Positions 46,532 to 57,546 are shown, numbered from the stretch's first letter. The stretch: 64,000 bases of DNA from Serripes groenlandicus (GCA_031761405.1 JASEVX010000003.1:118180849-118244848); one strand, 5' to 3'. Notes: a model not told the origin generated them from the sequence alone. A program made the numbers and translations.

Positions 46532-46736
46532 TTAACCCTATTCCACATAAAACAAATCTACCGCAGTTGACTTTGAAAGTATCTATGTAAAACTATGGAA
46601 ATTATCTAAAGATGAAAGTTTGATCATTGCAAAGAGTTGAAAATATTGTGGCAAAAGTAGAAAAAAAATTCAAACGTCATCTGCTAAAGATGCATTTAAA
46701 TGTGTCTGCAGGTGGGAAAGGGTTTACCTAATTTTA
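46532..46736. mobile_element. TTAA-CCCTTTCCC MITE copy
   Basis: TTAACCCTATTCCACATAAA at the left and GGTGGGAAAGGGTTTACC at the right. A left half of another copy precedes it at about 46,338-46,420. Confidence 0.7.
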
Positions 46737-47061
46737 GTTGACATGATACAGACAGATATTCAGATCAGATATAAATGCATTTAAAGAAAGAAAAACTACA
46801 AAAAGAACAACATTAACTACAAGACTAATAGATACATTTTTTCGAATTGAAAACAATCAGAAGGAAAACACCAGTAATGATATACTTGTAAAATATCTTT
46901 TGCATAATGTATGGTTAACCATTTCCCTTAAATATTCAAATTTTGACATCTGATCCAGTCCAAATAAACCCAGACCTAAACATATTGATAGCAGAACCCA
47001 GTGTTGGTTGTATGGTGCGACTTCATGCGTAAGAAAAATGCTCCTGACTGCTCATGAATAC

Positions 47062-47293
47062 TTAACCCTTTTCCTCATATATAGACGCTTTCTGACGCCT
47101 CTGCAGCAGACGGCATTTTGTAAACATGGTGACAAAAGAAGAATTGCTCATAATGAGCAATTTCACCTTTTGCCACACTATTTTCCACTTTTTGTCATAG
47201 GTTATCCATTCAATTATAGAGATTTTTCTTTTTTTGACAAAATGTGTTCAAAGTCCTCTGCTGCAGACTTGTCGTATGAGGGAAATGGATAAA
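47062..47293. mobile_element. TTAA-CCCTTTCCC MITE, full copy
   Basis: TTAACCCTTTTCCTCATATA to CGTATGAGGGAAATGGATAAA, with the central GAATTGCTCATAATGAGCAATTTC palindrome. It closely resembles the copies at 45,416 and 56,392. Confidence 0.9.
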
Positions 47294-47796
47294 TGTAAAC
47301 AAACTTATATGTTGTGTCTCCAGCTCTGATAAACGCACAGCGAAGTAATTTGGTCTGATTGCAATGAGATTGCGTCTGACCAGGTCAGGAGTTGAGACAC
47401 ATCGAAATATACGTCGACACACATCACAGCATATTCTTCTTGATTTAAATATCTTCATACACAGGTTCTTGCTAATGACTTTCTGCATGGGGAATTGTAT
47501 TCTGTGGCGCGTCCACGCTTGACATTCCCTAAAATACACACGTACTGGTGGACGGTCCCCAAATGCATATCTTAGATGTGAATGAGCCCACAGGTTCCCG
47601 GCATGGAGTTTTGTCCCTTAATGAATACATAATTAAAAAGAAAAGAAAAATCGTTTTGAATTATACAAAATATAGTAAAGGTATAGTACATCAAGAAAAA
47701 TTTCACAAGCCTTTTTCAACAAGGCCGTGTGTTCGTAATTTTCGTTCGATTCTCAAAAACTTGGTCTTGTTCGACGGAGCAATAATTTGTGTATAA

Positions 47797-48652
47797 CCTT
47801 TCGCCTGTAATAAGTCTACACATAGCTCTCGCTAAATACAGCGAGGCAATAAACTTGCAAAATGTTTGTCTCGACTCCGATTTGACCGAAGTAGAATTCG
47901 TTCGTTTAAGAACAACATTCTTTAACGGTTCGTGATGTCCCGCCCAGAACAACGTGAATCGACAGTAAATTAATTTTGTAACTTATTTAAAACAGCGAGG
48001 TATATCACTACGCCAATCTCATTTAAATCATCTCCTATTAACGCTACGCATAGGATCTGAGGACAACCGATAGAGGGTCACGTTCAGACGACCTTTCCGC
48101 CAGCCAATCAGAACATTGCTTTCACGTTTTTGAAAGTGAAAGTAAAAGTCTATATTTACCAAAAATATCTATATTTAGCATGGGATCCCAATTTTCGCAT
48201 AGTGATTTACATGTGTGTATAGTTCTTATGACGACCGCATCATGGCTACAAATGCGGAAATGAAGCAAAACACCGATACCGTCTTTCCCTGACCATACAG
48301 CATCGAAAAGTGTTCTTTGCTCTGGTTTTGAATGGTCTATTTTAAATGTGCTCAACTTTGCCATTTTGAAGGTTAACACGCCAAACATTTGTTGAAACGA
48401 GTCGTCTGATTGGTTCAAATAAAATAGCTTGGTGCATCTAAAAATAGCGATATTGGAAATCCGATAAAACAAGAAGATGAATTCGAATGGATCGCCATCA
48501 GATCTTTACATTTGGTCAGATCGTGTACTTAAATTTAGTCAGATTGATCACTACGTGTTTATTTTCCACAATCCTGATCGCTTTGAATACTGCACAGCCA
48601 TTTTGACAGCGCTTATTTTATTTTCCGTACGATTCCGAAGTGCCCCGAAACT
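47797..48652 (+). pseudogene. Unrecognised gene fragment, copy 1, split by an insertion
   Basis: Two coding-like blocks, at 47,797-47,942 (LAKYSEAINLQNVCLDSD and RTTFFNGS, then a stop) and 48,547-48,652 (FHNPDRFEYCTAILTAL, SVRFR, then a GTAAGT donor), correspond to an inverted copy at 49,663-50,041. The conserved GTAAGT donor in both copies favours this strand. The blocks are interrupted by the insertion at 48,013-48,546. The opposite strand also carries an uninterrupted 78-codon frame in both copies, so the sense strand is not fully settled. The family is unknown. Confidence 0.4.
48013..48546. mobile_element. 534-bp insertion with 9-bp target duplication
   Basis: ATCACTACG occurs at 48,004-48,012 and 48,547-48,555, and the inverted copy at 49,7xx has the site only once. 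This marks a clean insertion. The ends share only a short inverted CAATCT. A minus-strand open frame of 116 codons (48,472-48,122) has no recognised domain. Confidence 0.7.
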
Positions 48653-48904
48653 GTAAGTATTTGTGATTGGTTAAACGAGGAGGTGTGTCTAGCTTCGCTT
48701 TGGTTCCCCGACTTCCGGTACCAATTTTCTGTTTATGACGAATGTCTCCTTTTGTCGCAATCTTTTCAACTCAATGCAATGATCATATCTTCATTTAAAC
48801 CTTTTCATCATCTCATAGTTTAGTGTTTAATCTTTTTGTACATACATAATGTACCTTAATACATCTGTATAACATATTGTGAAGCGATGACAATAAAGAA
48901 GACA

Positions 48905-49045
48905 TTGTTGCAAAGGTAGAGCGTCGGCCTCCCGTACCGAAGGTTCCTGGTTCGAGTCCCGTGATGACTCCTGGATTATTCCACAAAAACGGCGCAAGAA
49001 CTGTTTAATTAAGACCCCAGGAGGCAGACAGTGAGCGTGATTATT
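48905..49045 (+). mobile_element. tRNA-derived SINE-like sequence
   Basis: GCAAAGGTAGAGCGTCGGCC is an A-box-like head and GGTTCGAGTCC is a perfect B box 30 bases later. A roughly 85-bp body with AGACCCCAGGAGGCAGACAG follows. It resembles the heads at 53,758 and 54,360. 49,050-49,650 has no recognisable gene. Confidence 0.7.
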
Positions 49046-49662
49046 AAAAATTGAATGCTTGTTCGCAATCTATGTAAAATAAATAAGTTCGAACTAAAAG
49101 CAGAAATGTTGCATCATAATCATTCTGAAACAATGTGGCAAAAGGAGAAATTATTCAAAATGCCGCCTGGTGGCTCTGTGTTTTTCAACAACCAATACAC
49201 CTTGAATTTAAAAAAAATGCCCCCTTTTTTATGCCGCCTGACAGCCAGTCTTTGAACCAATCAACGTGTCTTGAACATTTTTTGTAGAGGGTAACATAAG
49301 GAACATTTCTGGCAGAAATCTTCGAAATCGGATGAGAAGATTCAGATATTGTTTTTACATTCCCCCCCTTTCAGATGCCGCAGCAACAGTAGGTAATTGA
49401 ATAGGACTTAAATCTTTGAGAATTGTAATGAAAAAATATATATACATGTACACTTTAAGGTATCGAAAAGTGATATTAAAATATTTATTACAAAGTGAGG
49501 AGTGTCGAGTTATTTACCGTGGACGGCTAATTGTCAATATTTGTATTGTAATTGTTTTTTTAAAGTTGGTTTCTACAATTTAGATGGAGATGTGAGTAAA
49601 TGCTGTACACCAAAGGCGAAGGTCGCCACACCTCCGCATGTTAACCAATAATAGAGACTTAC

Positions 49663-50110
49663 CGTTTCGGAGCTCGGCGGAATCGTTCGGAATAACACGG
49701 AATCGTACGGAAATCCGGGTCAAATCTGTCAAAATAGTTGCGCAGTATTCAAAGCAGTCAGGATTGTGGAAAATGCACGCGTAGTGGGATATATACCTCG
49801 CTGTTATAAATTCATCAAAGGCAAGTAGTTAAAAAATTAATTTTCTGTTGAATCACGTTGTTCTTGGCCGGGCATCACGAACCGTTAAAGAATTTTGTTT
49901 TTAAACGAACACATTCTACGTCGGTCACATCGGAGTCGAGACAAACATTTTGCAAGTGTATTGCTTCGCTGTATTTAGCGATGCCTATGTGTGGTCTTAA
50001 TTCAGGCGATATGTTATACACTATTTATTGCTCCGACGAACAAGACGAAGTTTTTGAGAATCGAACGGAAATTACGAACACACGGCCTTGTTGAAAAAAC
50101 CTTGTGTATT
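49663..50110 (-). pseudogene. Unrecognised gene fragment, copy 2, with empty insertion site
   Basis: On the minus strand, IAKYSEAIHLQNVCLDSD and FFNGS (50,041-49,883) are followed by FHNPDCFEYCATILTDL and SVRFR, with a GTAAGT donor at 49,657-49,662. It is the inverted counterpart of 47,797-48,652 without the 534-bp insertion. Amino acid changes between copies include conservative ones (I/L, V/L, E/D, K/R) but also others, so constraint is not shown. Confidence 0.4.
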
Positions 50111-50354
50111 TGTTTGTGATGTTTTGACCCAAGAGTGTTATACCTTTACTATATATTATGTATTTATAGTACGGTAGTGTGTGTATATTAGACAATAGTG
50201 TGGAGAAAATGACACGGCGGGTACCTGTAATGTGAACGTATACATCGCACCAAAATAAACGTTGACAAGCATCACAGCACACTCTTCGTCAGTTGAATAC
50301 ATACAGAGAATCTAGTTGAGGGCTTTTAGTATTTAGAATATTACTTACGGTTAC

Positions 50355-51312
50355 TTACGGTTCAGAGACCGCTGGAAAGCCTACGGCTTCCAAAGGTCCA
50401 TCTCTTATGTTTGTTACATATCTTGTATTTGTTGACAAGTGGCAGCGTGGGTTGAATTTTGAAGGGTGATTTTTCCAGTGTTTATTTAAACTATTTTTAA
50501 AGGCATTTATGCTTGATGATAGTACGACTGCGTCTGGGAGCGAGTTCCAATGATCCACTATCCTGATGCTAAAGGCATTTTTCCTTAGGTTTGTATTTGC
50601 TGATTTTTTGAATAATTTTAGACTGTTTCCTCTTGTTTTGTTGTAGTTTGACAGGGTAAGGAAATCCTCTTTGGAGGTTAGATCATGTTTGTTGAGAATT
50701 TTGAAGACTTGCAACATGTCTGCTCTTAGTCTTCTATATTCCAATGATGGGATTCCTAGGTGTTTTAGTCGATCGGGATAAGGCAGGAATTGTATGTTAG
50801 ATAGCATTTTGGTTGCTCGTCTTTGTACATTTTCTATGGCTATCTGGTGTTTTCTTGTGTGGGGTGACCATACTGTACTTGCGTACTCCAGGTGAGGTCT
50901 GACTATCGATTTGTATAGGTGTAAGAATATCGTTTTGTCCATATATGTAAAGGTTCTAAAGATGATCCCTAGGTTTCGGTTTGCAATTTTGATTTTGGAA
51001 GTAATATGGGTGTGGAATTTAAGATTCTTATCAACAATGACTCCCAGGTCTTTCTCTTCCTCCACATTTGTAATAATTTCTCTGCTTAGGTCCCTGCCTT
51101 TCATGAAATAATCTCCTGTATCCGAGTTTTTTCCTAGGTGAAGCCTTTTACATTTTTTTGTGTTGAACTCGAGGTCCCATGTATGTGACCAGTCACTGAA
51201 TTGGTCTGTTGTTCTTTGTAGTAGCTCATGATCCTCGCGACAGTTGACAATGTTGTATGTTTTGGTATCATCTGCAAATAATTTTACGATTGTTTCTGCG
51301 AATATGTATTAT
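50355..51312 (-). mobile_element. LINE-C, 5'-truncated CR1/Jockey-like element with open C-terminus
   Basis: On the minus strand an uninterrupted frame of about 319 codons begins inside the RT at KLFADDTKTYNIV (motif C, FADD, about 51,270-51,290). It continues with EKDLGVIVDKNLKFHTHI, RPHLEYASTVWSPH, ENVQRRATKM and EYRRLRADMLQVFKIL, the usual post-RT signature of CR1/Jockey-type LINEs. It ends FPAVSEP at 50,355. The stop codon lies within a two-copy tail of CCGTAAGTAA, so a 3' UTR is practically absent. No lesions are seen in the retained part, so it inserted recently. Confidence 0.9.
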
Positions 51313-51319
51313 GGTGCTC

Positions 51320-52110
51320 GTCCACGATAATAAATTATCACATATTCACTCATACCCTGAAGTTTAACAACGTGTATAGCTAGCATTTGTACAGTAAACA
51401 AAGCGCCGAAAGCGCTGATGGTATAGGGGCATATGTAAGTTGAAAATATATGGCATAGGAAGTATGGACAAACATTGTTGAAACAAAGAATCCTCGACCT
51501 TTAAACAAACCAAACCAAATATTTTTGAAACATCGCAGATTGCCTGTCAATAACCAATACCTCATTTATCAAAGTTTGACCCTTTTTTGTATAAACAAAA
51601 TAAATCACGAAGGACAAAAGATTGAAAAAAACTGAGCAGCGACCCTTAAATAAAATATTTCCAGTTCAGAAAACACTAAAGATAAAAAATGTATATTGGA
51701 ATCATGCTCATAAATGAAAGACAATCGAAAGCATGCATGTTATGTCTCTTGTGCACTGCACATCTGTAGCTTATTTAAGTTTCCTATACACGAATTATTA
51801 TATTGATTCATTGAACATCTATTGAGACAATGACCGAAACAAATATGAACAAAATGAGTTTATACCTAAAATAACAGATCAGATTTGCGTTCGAAATATT
51901 GCATCGGTCTCCTCATCCCAATGTATAAGTGTGACGACTTTGAAATGGATCTGCCAAACGGAAACAAATTTTGAACCATTAATGGAAACCGTAACGGACA
52001 AACGGACGGATGGATGAACAGACAGTCAGTCGCTCCGGACAAAGTACAACGCTTTGGAAAGCACTCGTTAACGAACAAGTGCATTTCACGGAACGCACAT
52101 GTTGCAGGCG
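51320..52110. other. No recognised gene
   Basis: AT-rich sequence. At 51,985-52,030 a GGACGGATGGATGAACAGAC stretch suggests the edge of a hairpin/microsatellite type element. Confidence 0.45.
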
Positions 52111-52114
52111 AAAT

Positions 52115-52600
52115 ACGTCCAGATACATTATCTAAACGAAAGAAATGAAGTTTTTAGAAAAGCATTTTTTTTTGTCAATTTCGTCAACAAAATTGACGAG
52201 CTGACGAATTGACGAACTTGACGAATCTCTTCTGAATGACTGATGGCCACGAAATTTGAAATAGGGCCTAATTTGCATAAAAAATTTAGCAAAATATTTG
52301 TTTCGTCAATTTCGTCAACTAAAACGTTGCTCTTCTGAATGACTGATGGCAAAAAAAAAAATTGAAATAGGGCCTAACATGCATTCAATACGTCCAGATA
52401 CATTATCTAAAAGAAAGAAAGAAAGTTTTTAGAAAACATTTTTTTTCCGTCATGACGAAACTGAAATAGGGTCTTATATGTATTCAATACGTCCAGATAC
52501 ATTATCTAAAAGACAGAAGTAAAGTTTTTAGAAAAATATTTTTTTCGTCAATTTCGTAAACAAAATTGACGAGTTGACGATTTGACGAAGCCCTTCTAGT
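52115..52600 (+). repeat. Tandem units with CGTCCAGATACATTATCTAAA
   Basis: The landmark recurs at about 52,115, 52,390 and 52,490, each followed by GTTTTTAGAAAA and a GTCAATTTCGTCAAC segment. Two further units lie at about 53,806 and 53,969. Confidence 0.75.
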
Positions 52601-52839
52601 TAAGTTGGATCGTATTAAATGCTCATGCTTTTTACATAGAAGGAAACATTAAGAAATATACAATGGAGAAATGGATTGGACTGACAGCTCATAGCTTCTA
52701 ATATTTTAGGTCCTCTCTTATAAAGATTGATTTTCAGGAAGCACGGTGAATATCTTTCATGTTCAGAAAATATCGGCTAACTTTAGCTGTATAATTTATC
52801 ATACAAGAAAAACGTTTGATGAAGCAGCAACAGTTTGTC

Positions 52840-53095
52840 ACTCGTCAATTCATCGCTCGTCCAGCTAACTTCACAAATAATTTTAAGTTCGTCACTCGTC
52901 AATTCGTCACTCGTCAACCTAACTTCACAAATAATTTGAAGTTCGTCACTCGTCAATTCGTCACTCGTCAAGCTAACTTCACAAATAATTTGAAGTTCGT
53001 CACTCGTCAATTCGTCACTCGTCAAGCTAACTTCACAAATAATTTGAAGTTCGTCACTCGTCAATTCGTCACTCGTCAACCTAACTTCACGGACC
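52840..53095. repeat. 54-bp minisatellite open on both strands
   Basis: About 4.5 copies of a unit containing GTCACTCGTCAATTCGTCAC and AACTTCACAAATAATTTGAA. As 54 is divisible by three, both strands keep an 18-residue repeat open (VTRQFVTRQ and SDELTSDELQ types). This is most likely a by-product of the repeat, not a gene. Confidence 0.9.
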
Positions 53096-53145
53096 TGCGC
53101 TGATGTCAGAATAAGCTTACCAGCGATACTACATGGTTAATCACC

Positions 53146-53455
53146 CAGGAAATACTGTGATGTGAATGAAATACTGTGATGTGAATGAAATACTGTGATG
53201 TGAATGAAATATTGTGATGTGAATGAAATACTGTGATGTGAATGAAATACTGTGATAATGAAATACTGTGATGTGAATGAAATACTGTGATGTGAATGAA
53301 ATATTGTGATGTGAATGAAATAATGTGATGTGAATGAAATACTGTGATGTGAATGAAATACTGTGAAATACTGTGATGTGAATGAAATACTGTGTGAAAT
53401 ACTGTGATGTGAATGAAATACTGTGTGAAATACTGTGATGTGAATGAAATACTGT
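53146..53455. repeat. 19-bp minisatellite, array 1
   Basis: About 16 units of GAAATACTGTGATGTGAAT. It is preceded by GATGTCAGAATAAGCTTACC and followed by GTTGAGAGCAGCGTAAA, both shared with array 2 at 54,090. Confidence 0.93.
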
Positions 53456-53516
53456 TGAGAGCAGCGTAAATCAACACAATAAACAGACACACATTTAAGA
53501 CTATACCGAGGGCTTG

Positions 53517-53753
53517 GCGTGAAACGGTTGTAACTAAAATTGGTATCTTTTTACCAAGGTTAATCACCTCGCCATACTGTCTTTATAAATGTTAAATCTT
53601 TTTTTCATGGTAAACAATGGAAATTTAGGTGCCATTGCTCGTTCTGAGCAATGGCACCTAAATTTGCATTGTTTACAAAATGGTCAAAATGGCTCCTAAA
53701 CTAGGGTTTTCAAAATAGGTTTTTAGTTACAACCGTTTCACGCCAAGCCCTCG
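53517..53753. mobile_element. 237-bp foldback MITE with perfect 33-bp TIRs and ATAC duplication
   Basis: The 33-bp ends beginning CGAGGGCTTGGCGTGAAACG are exact inverted copies (53,517-53,549 and 53,721-53,753). ATAC flanks both sides. A second palindrome is nested inside at 53,610-53,676, with arms of about 31 bp (GTGCCATTGCTC/GAGCAATGGCAC) around a GTTCT loop. Confidence 0.93.
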
Positions 53754-53805
53754 ATACAGTGTTGTAGCGGTAGAGCGTGGGACTCGCGTACCAATTTGCA
53801 TTCAA

Positions 53806-54050
53806 TCCGTCCAATTACATTATCTAAAAGACAAAAATAAAGTTTTTAGAAAAATATTTGTTTCGTCTACTAAATTGACGAGTTGACGAATTGACGAACT
53901 CAACGTTGCTTTTCTGAATGACTGATGGCAAAAAAAAAAAATGGAAATAAGGCCTAACATGATTTCAATACGTCCACATACATTATCTAAAAGAAAGAAA
54001 TAACGTTTTTAGAAAACATATTTGTTTTATCGTCAATTCGTCAAAATTGA
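53806..54050 (+). repeat. Second block of CGTCCA..CATTATCTAAA units
   Basis: Two units related to 52,115-52,600. They lead into GATGTCAGAATAAGCTTACC as in the first composite element. A SINE-like head (TGTTGTAGCGGTAGAGCGTG) sits just upstream at 53,760-53,785. Confidence 0.75.
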
Positions 54051-54089
54051 TGTCAGAATAAGCTTACCAGCAGTGCTAGGGTTAATCAC

Positions 54090-54292
54090 CCAGGAAATAC
54101 TGTGATGTGAATGAGTTACTGTGATGTGAATGAAATACTGTGATGTGAATGAAATACTGTGATATGTGAATGAAATACTGTATGAAATACTGTGATGTGT
54201 GAATGAAATACTGTGATGTGAATGAAATACTGTGATATGAATGGAATACTGTGATGTGAATGAAATACTGTTATGTGAATGAAATACTGTTG
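54090..54292. repeat. 19-bp minisatellite, array 2
   Basis: About ten units of GAAATACTGTGATGTGAAT with small indels. It is shorter than array 1 but has the same flanks on both sides. Confidence 0.93.
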
Positions 54293-54359
54293 AAAGCAGC
54301 TCAAAACAACATAATAAACCGACACACATTTAACACTATACCTGTTAAGTTAAATCAGA

Positions 54360-54440
54360 CAGTGTTGTAGCGGTAGGGCGTGGACCTTGTGTTCCAAAGG
54401 CCCCGGGTTCGAATCCCTCGATGAGCGGGTGCTGCCTTTC
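54360..54440 (+). mobile_element. tRNA-derived SINE-like head
   Basis: TGTTGTAGCGGTAGGGCGTGG (A-box region) and GGTTCGAATCC (perfect B box) lie 40 bases apart and are followed by a short T run. This could act as a polymerase III terminator. It does not fold as an intact tRNA gene by eye. Confidence 0.6.
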
Positions 54441-54449
54441 CGACTTTTT

Positions 54450-54675
54450 TTTCATATAAACATATAGACGCTTTCTGACGCCTCTCACCAGACGACTTTT
54501 GAAATCATTGTGACAAAATGTGAAATTGCTCAAAACGAGCAATATCTCCTTTTGCCACAATTGTTTCAACTTTTATTTTATCATAATACTTTAATTTATG
54601 GAGATGTTTCACGTTTTTGCCAAAAAGTTTTCTTAGTCGTCTGCTGCAGCTTTTATTGTATGTGGGAAATGGATA
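54450..54675. mobile_element. TTAA-CCCTTTCCC MITE, left end lost
   Basis: It has ATATAGACGCTTTCTGACGC, GAAATTGCTCAAAACGAGCA and GTCGTCTGCTGCAG blocks and ends GTATGTGGGAAATGGATAAG. The first TTAACCCTTTCCC is missing. 54,680-55,320 holds no gene; a G-rich run (GGGGGGAAAGGGGGTGGGG) is at about 54,967. Confidence 0.75.
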
Positions 54676-55320
54676 AGCTTAAAACTTGTTTCGCAATCAA
54701 TAAACTATGTAACGTTTATTCAGGTAATGTCTATGTTTATTAATTATTTCTCTGTTATCACGTTTACGTGTATATATAGTCTTTAAGCAGCTAATATCTA
54801 GCATTTCAGGGGGCTCCTACTTTCACCCAAACTATATAATCTAATGTCAATGTACACCAGTGTTAGGAAATGCCTACTTTCTATGCGAACTTTATAACGA
54901 TATAAATAAAATAAAGGTATTTGATTTAGGTGTGTCGGATTTTGTCTCTCTTTGAATGAAAACGTATGGGGGGAAAGGGGGTGGGGGGTTCAAGCACTTA
55001 GATGGCAATACACAGTTCAAAGCTGATTTTCTGTTTCCTGGGGGCACTCCCAACTTTTATTCTCTCAATTGTTCTCATTCCATCCATTCTGGTATTATTA
55101 AAAGGATTTTCCTGTATGAAGAAGAGCTATATTTATAAGAAATGACTGGAATTCACACACAATAGACGGTATGCCATTTTATCTAAGTAATAATTTTCGG
55201 TTTTTACCAATCAAATGCGCATTATTTAAGGGTGAAACCCCAGTAAAACGTTACTAAAAGGAATACTTGAAATTTAAACAAATATGATTGAGTCATTACA
55301 TCCGGATTCTTTGTTATTTT

Positions 55321-56288
55321 TGGCTCACCTGAGCACGAAGTGATAAATGTGAGTAATTGTGATCGCCCTTAGTCCGGCATCTGTCGTGCGTCATCCATCG
55401 TGCGTCAACATCTTCCCTTATCTAACCAGTGCTTCAATTGGGATGAAACTTCACAGAAAGTATCCTCTCAATGTCCTGATCATAAATCCATAAATCTTTG
55501 ATCTACGCAAAATTCTAGTTTCCATGGCAACCCAAATATTAAGAAAATCTCCTCCTTAACCGGTTGGCTGATTTTCAAATAATTTTGTAGAAATTGACCT
55601 TGAGGACACTTTATCAGATTCCTTCAAGCCATGTTGATTTATCGAAAAACATGGCCGCCAGGGGTTGGGGCTGTTTTGCCTTATTTTTATAGTGAAACCC
55701 CTAAACCCCTAAAAATCTTCTTCTCCAAAAGTAATTGTCCGCTTTCCAATTACTTTTGAAGAAATGTTCCTTGGGACATCAGATCCTTCCGAGCCATTTT
55801 AATTTTTCAAAAAACATGGCCGCCAAAGGGCGGGGTTGTTTTGCCTTTATATGGCTATAGAGAACAATTTTAAAATCTTCTTCTCCAAAATTATCTAATC
55901 GATTTCCAAATAATTTTGTAGAAATATTCCTTGGGTGACCTTCTAAAATATTCATTTAAGCCATGTTAATTAGTCGAAAAACATGGCCACCGTGGTTTTG
56001 CCTTATATAGCTTTAGTGAAATTAAAACAAATATTTTTTTCCGATAGAATTTTGTCGATTTCCAAATCGTTTTGTAGAAATAATCCTTGGGTGACCTGTT
56101 TTGCCTTATATGGTTCTATTGAAATCATTTGGCCAATTTCTAAATAATGTTGTAGAAATGTTCTTTGTTTCTACAAGAATCCTTCAAGGCAAGTTGGTTG
56201 GTAAAAAAAAGTTATTGTGGTAGGCATGACAAATCACATTGTATAAAGCAGGTGAGCGATCCAGGGTCATCATGGCTTTCTTGTTTTT
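55321..56288 (+). mobile_element. TAGCTCACC-type element, near full length
   Basis: It begins GGCTCACCTGAGCACGAAG, then GTGATCGCCCTTAGTCCGGC and GTCGTGCGTCATCCATCG. A core follows of about four divergent units of roughly 175 bp, each with AATCTTCTTCTCCAAA, TTCCAAATAATTTTGTAGAAAT, CCTTGGG and AAAACATGGCCGCCA. It ends GGTGAGCGATCCAGGGTCAT and CTTGTTTTT. The core is non-coding. This is the unexpanded reference copy for the elements at 44,380 and 60,258. Confidence 0.8.
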
Positions 56289-56391
56289 ATGATATTTGCA
56301 AGCAACGAAGGTTCATGTGATTGAAGCTACGTCACGTTAAAATCGTCTGCTTTTCTGATGTAGTTTCAGATAAACATAATGGCGGATAGTG

Positions 56392-56623
56392 TTAACCCTT
56401 TCTCTCATATAGACGCTTTCTGACGCCTCTGCAGTAGACGGCGTTTTGAAAACATAGTGACAAAAGAAGAAATTGCTCAAAACGAGCAATTTCTCCTTTT
56501 GACACAATGTTTTCCACTTTTAGTCATAGGTTATCCATTTAATTATATAGAGATTTTCCATTTTTTGAAAAAATGTGTTCAAAGTCGTCTACCGCAGAAT
56601 TGCCGTATGAGGGAAAGGGTTAA
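56392..56623. mobile_element. TTAA-CCCTTTCCC MITE, full copy
   Basis: TTAACCCTTTCTCTCATATAG to CGTATGAGGGAAAGGGTTAA, 232 bp, with the central palindrome GAAATTGCTCAAAACGAGCA. A degraded relative is at about 56,836-57,000. Confidence 0.92.
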
Positions 56624-57322
56624 CTGGTTGGAAATAGTATGCAGATACATCACATGGACTTGTTCTTGTATGCTCCATATGTATTTTTTAGATCCACAGG
56701 AGCAAGTCCGTGTAGATACATATAATAACTACCACAGTTACCGGATTGAAACAGAAGTGAAATAAATTAAAAATGAAGGTCAAAGAAAGATTTCATTCCG
56801 TGGTGTGTTTACTTTTGAAACTGTCACGTGTCATAAACCCTTTCCCCCATAGAGACGCTTTCAAACGTCCATGTTGTGACAATGTTTTCAACTTTATTCA
56901 CTAACAATACTTTCTTTTAAAGATAATTTCCATATGTTTTCCTATATGTTTTTCAAAGTCTTCTGATGCAGATTTCTAGTACGTCAGGAATTGTTAAATC
57001 TGAATACAAGGAAATGTACCAGGGACGTAGATAAGTATTTTCTACATCTCTGAATCGACCAATGGACTCTCTGAAATGAGAAACAAATGTTTAGCCGGGC
57101 TTGGTGTCAAAAGAAGCTTTTTTGTGACATGATTAACCTTAATGATATTAATAAAACTTTTAAATCAAAAGATGAATCATTAACCGTGAGCAAATTAAGC
57201 AATAAAAAAGAATTCACCTCTGTGCAATCTGATCAGAATATTTTCTTGAAGTTGGAAACCACAGGAGAATGGGAACAGTTAGAAACCAACTAAACAAATA
57301 TGCATCTTGATCATATTTGCCT

Positions 57323-57546
57323 TTAACCCTTTCACTCATATAGACGATTTCTGACGCCTCTGCAGCAGACGGTTTTTTGTAAACATAGTGACAACAGAAG
57401 AAATTGCTCAAAACGAGCAATTTCTCCTTTTGACAGAATGTTTTCCATTTTTAGGTTATCCATTCAATTATGGAGATTTTCTATTATGAGACAAAATATG
57501 TTCAAAGTCGTCTGCTGCAGAATTGTCGTATGAGGGAAAGGGTTAA
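57323..57546. mobile_element. TTAA-CCCTTTCCC MITE, full copy
   Basis: TTAACCCTTTCACTCATATAG to CGTATGAGGGAAAGGGTTAA, 224 bp, closely similar to 56,392-56,623. At 57,673-57,770 TTTCATGTGTTCTTCACAAA is repeated three times; otherwise 57,550-58,045 is featureless. Confidence 0.92.

Noticed and set aside
47716..47952. 78-codon frame present in both inverted copies (also 49,858-50,094)
   Set aside because: The opposite strand carries the conserved GTAAGT donor and the more protein-like blocks, so I treat these frames as probable shadows, although the strand is not proven.
53106..53567. 153-codon minus-strand open frame
   Set aside because: It is translation of the 19-bp minisatellite and its flanks; the peptide is only FHSHHSIS-type repetition.
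54360..54440. Functional tRNA gene
   Set aside because: A and B boxes are present, but I cannot fold a complete cloverleaf, and related heads occur in other repeats, so a SINE origin is more likely.
54966..54989. G-quadruplex regulatory element
   Set aside because: A G-rich run is present but isolated, with no gene nearby; nothing supports a role.
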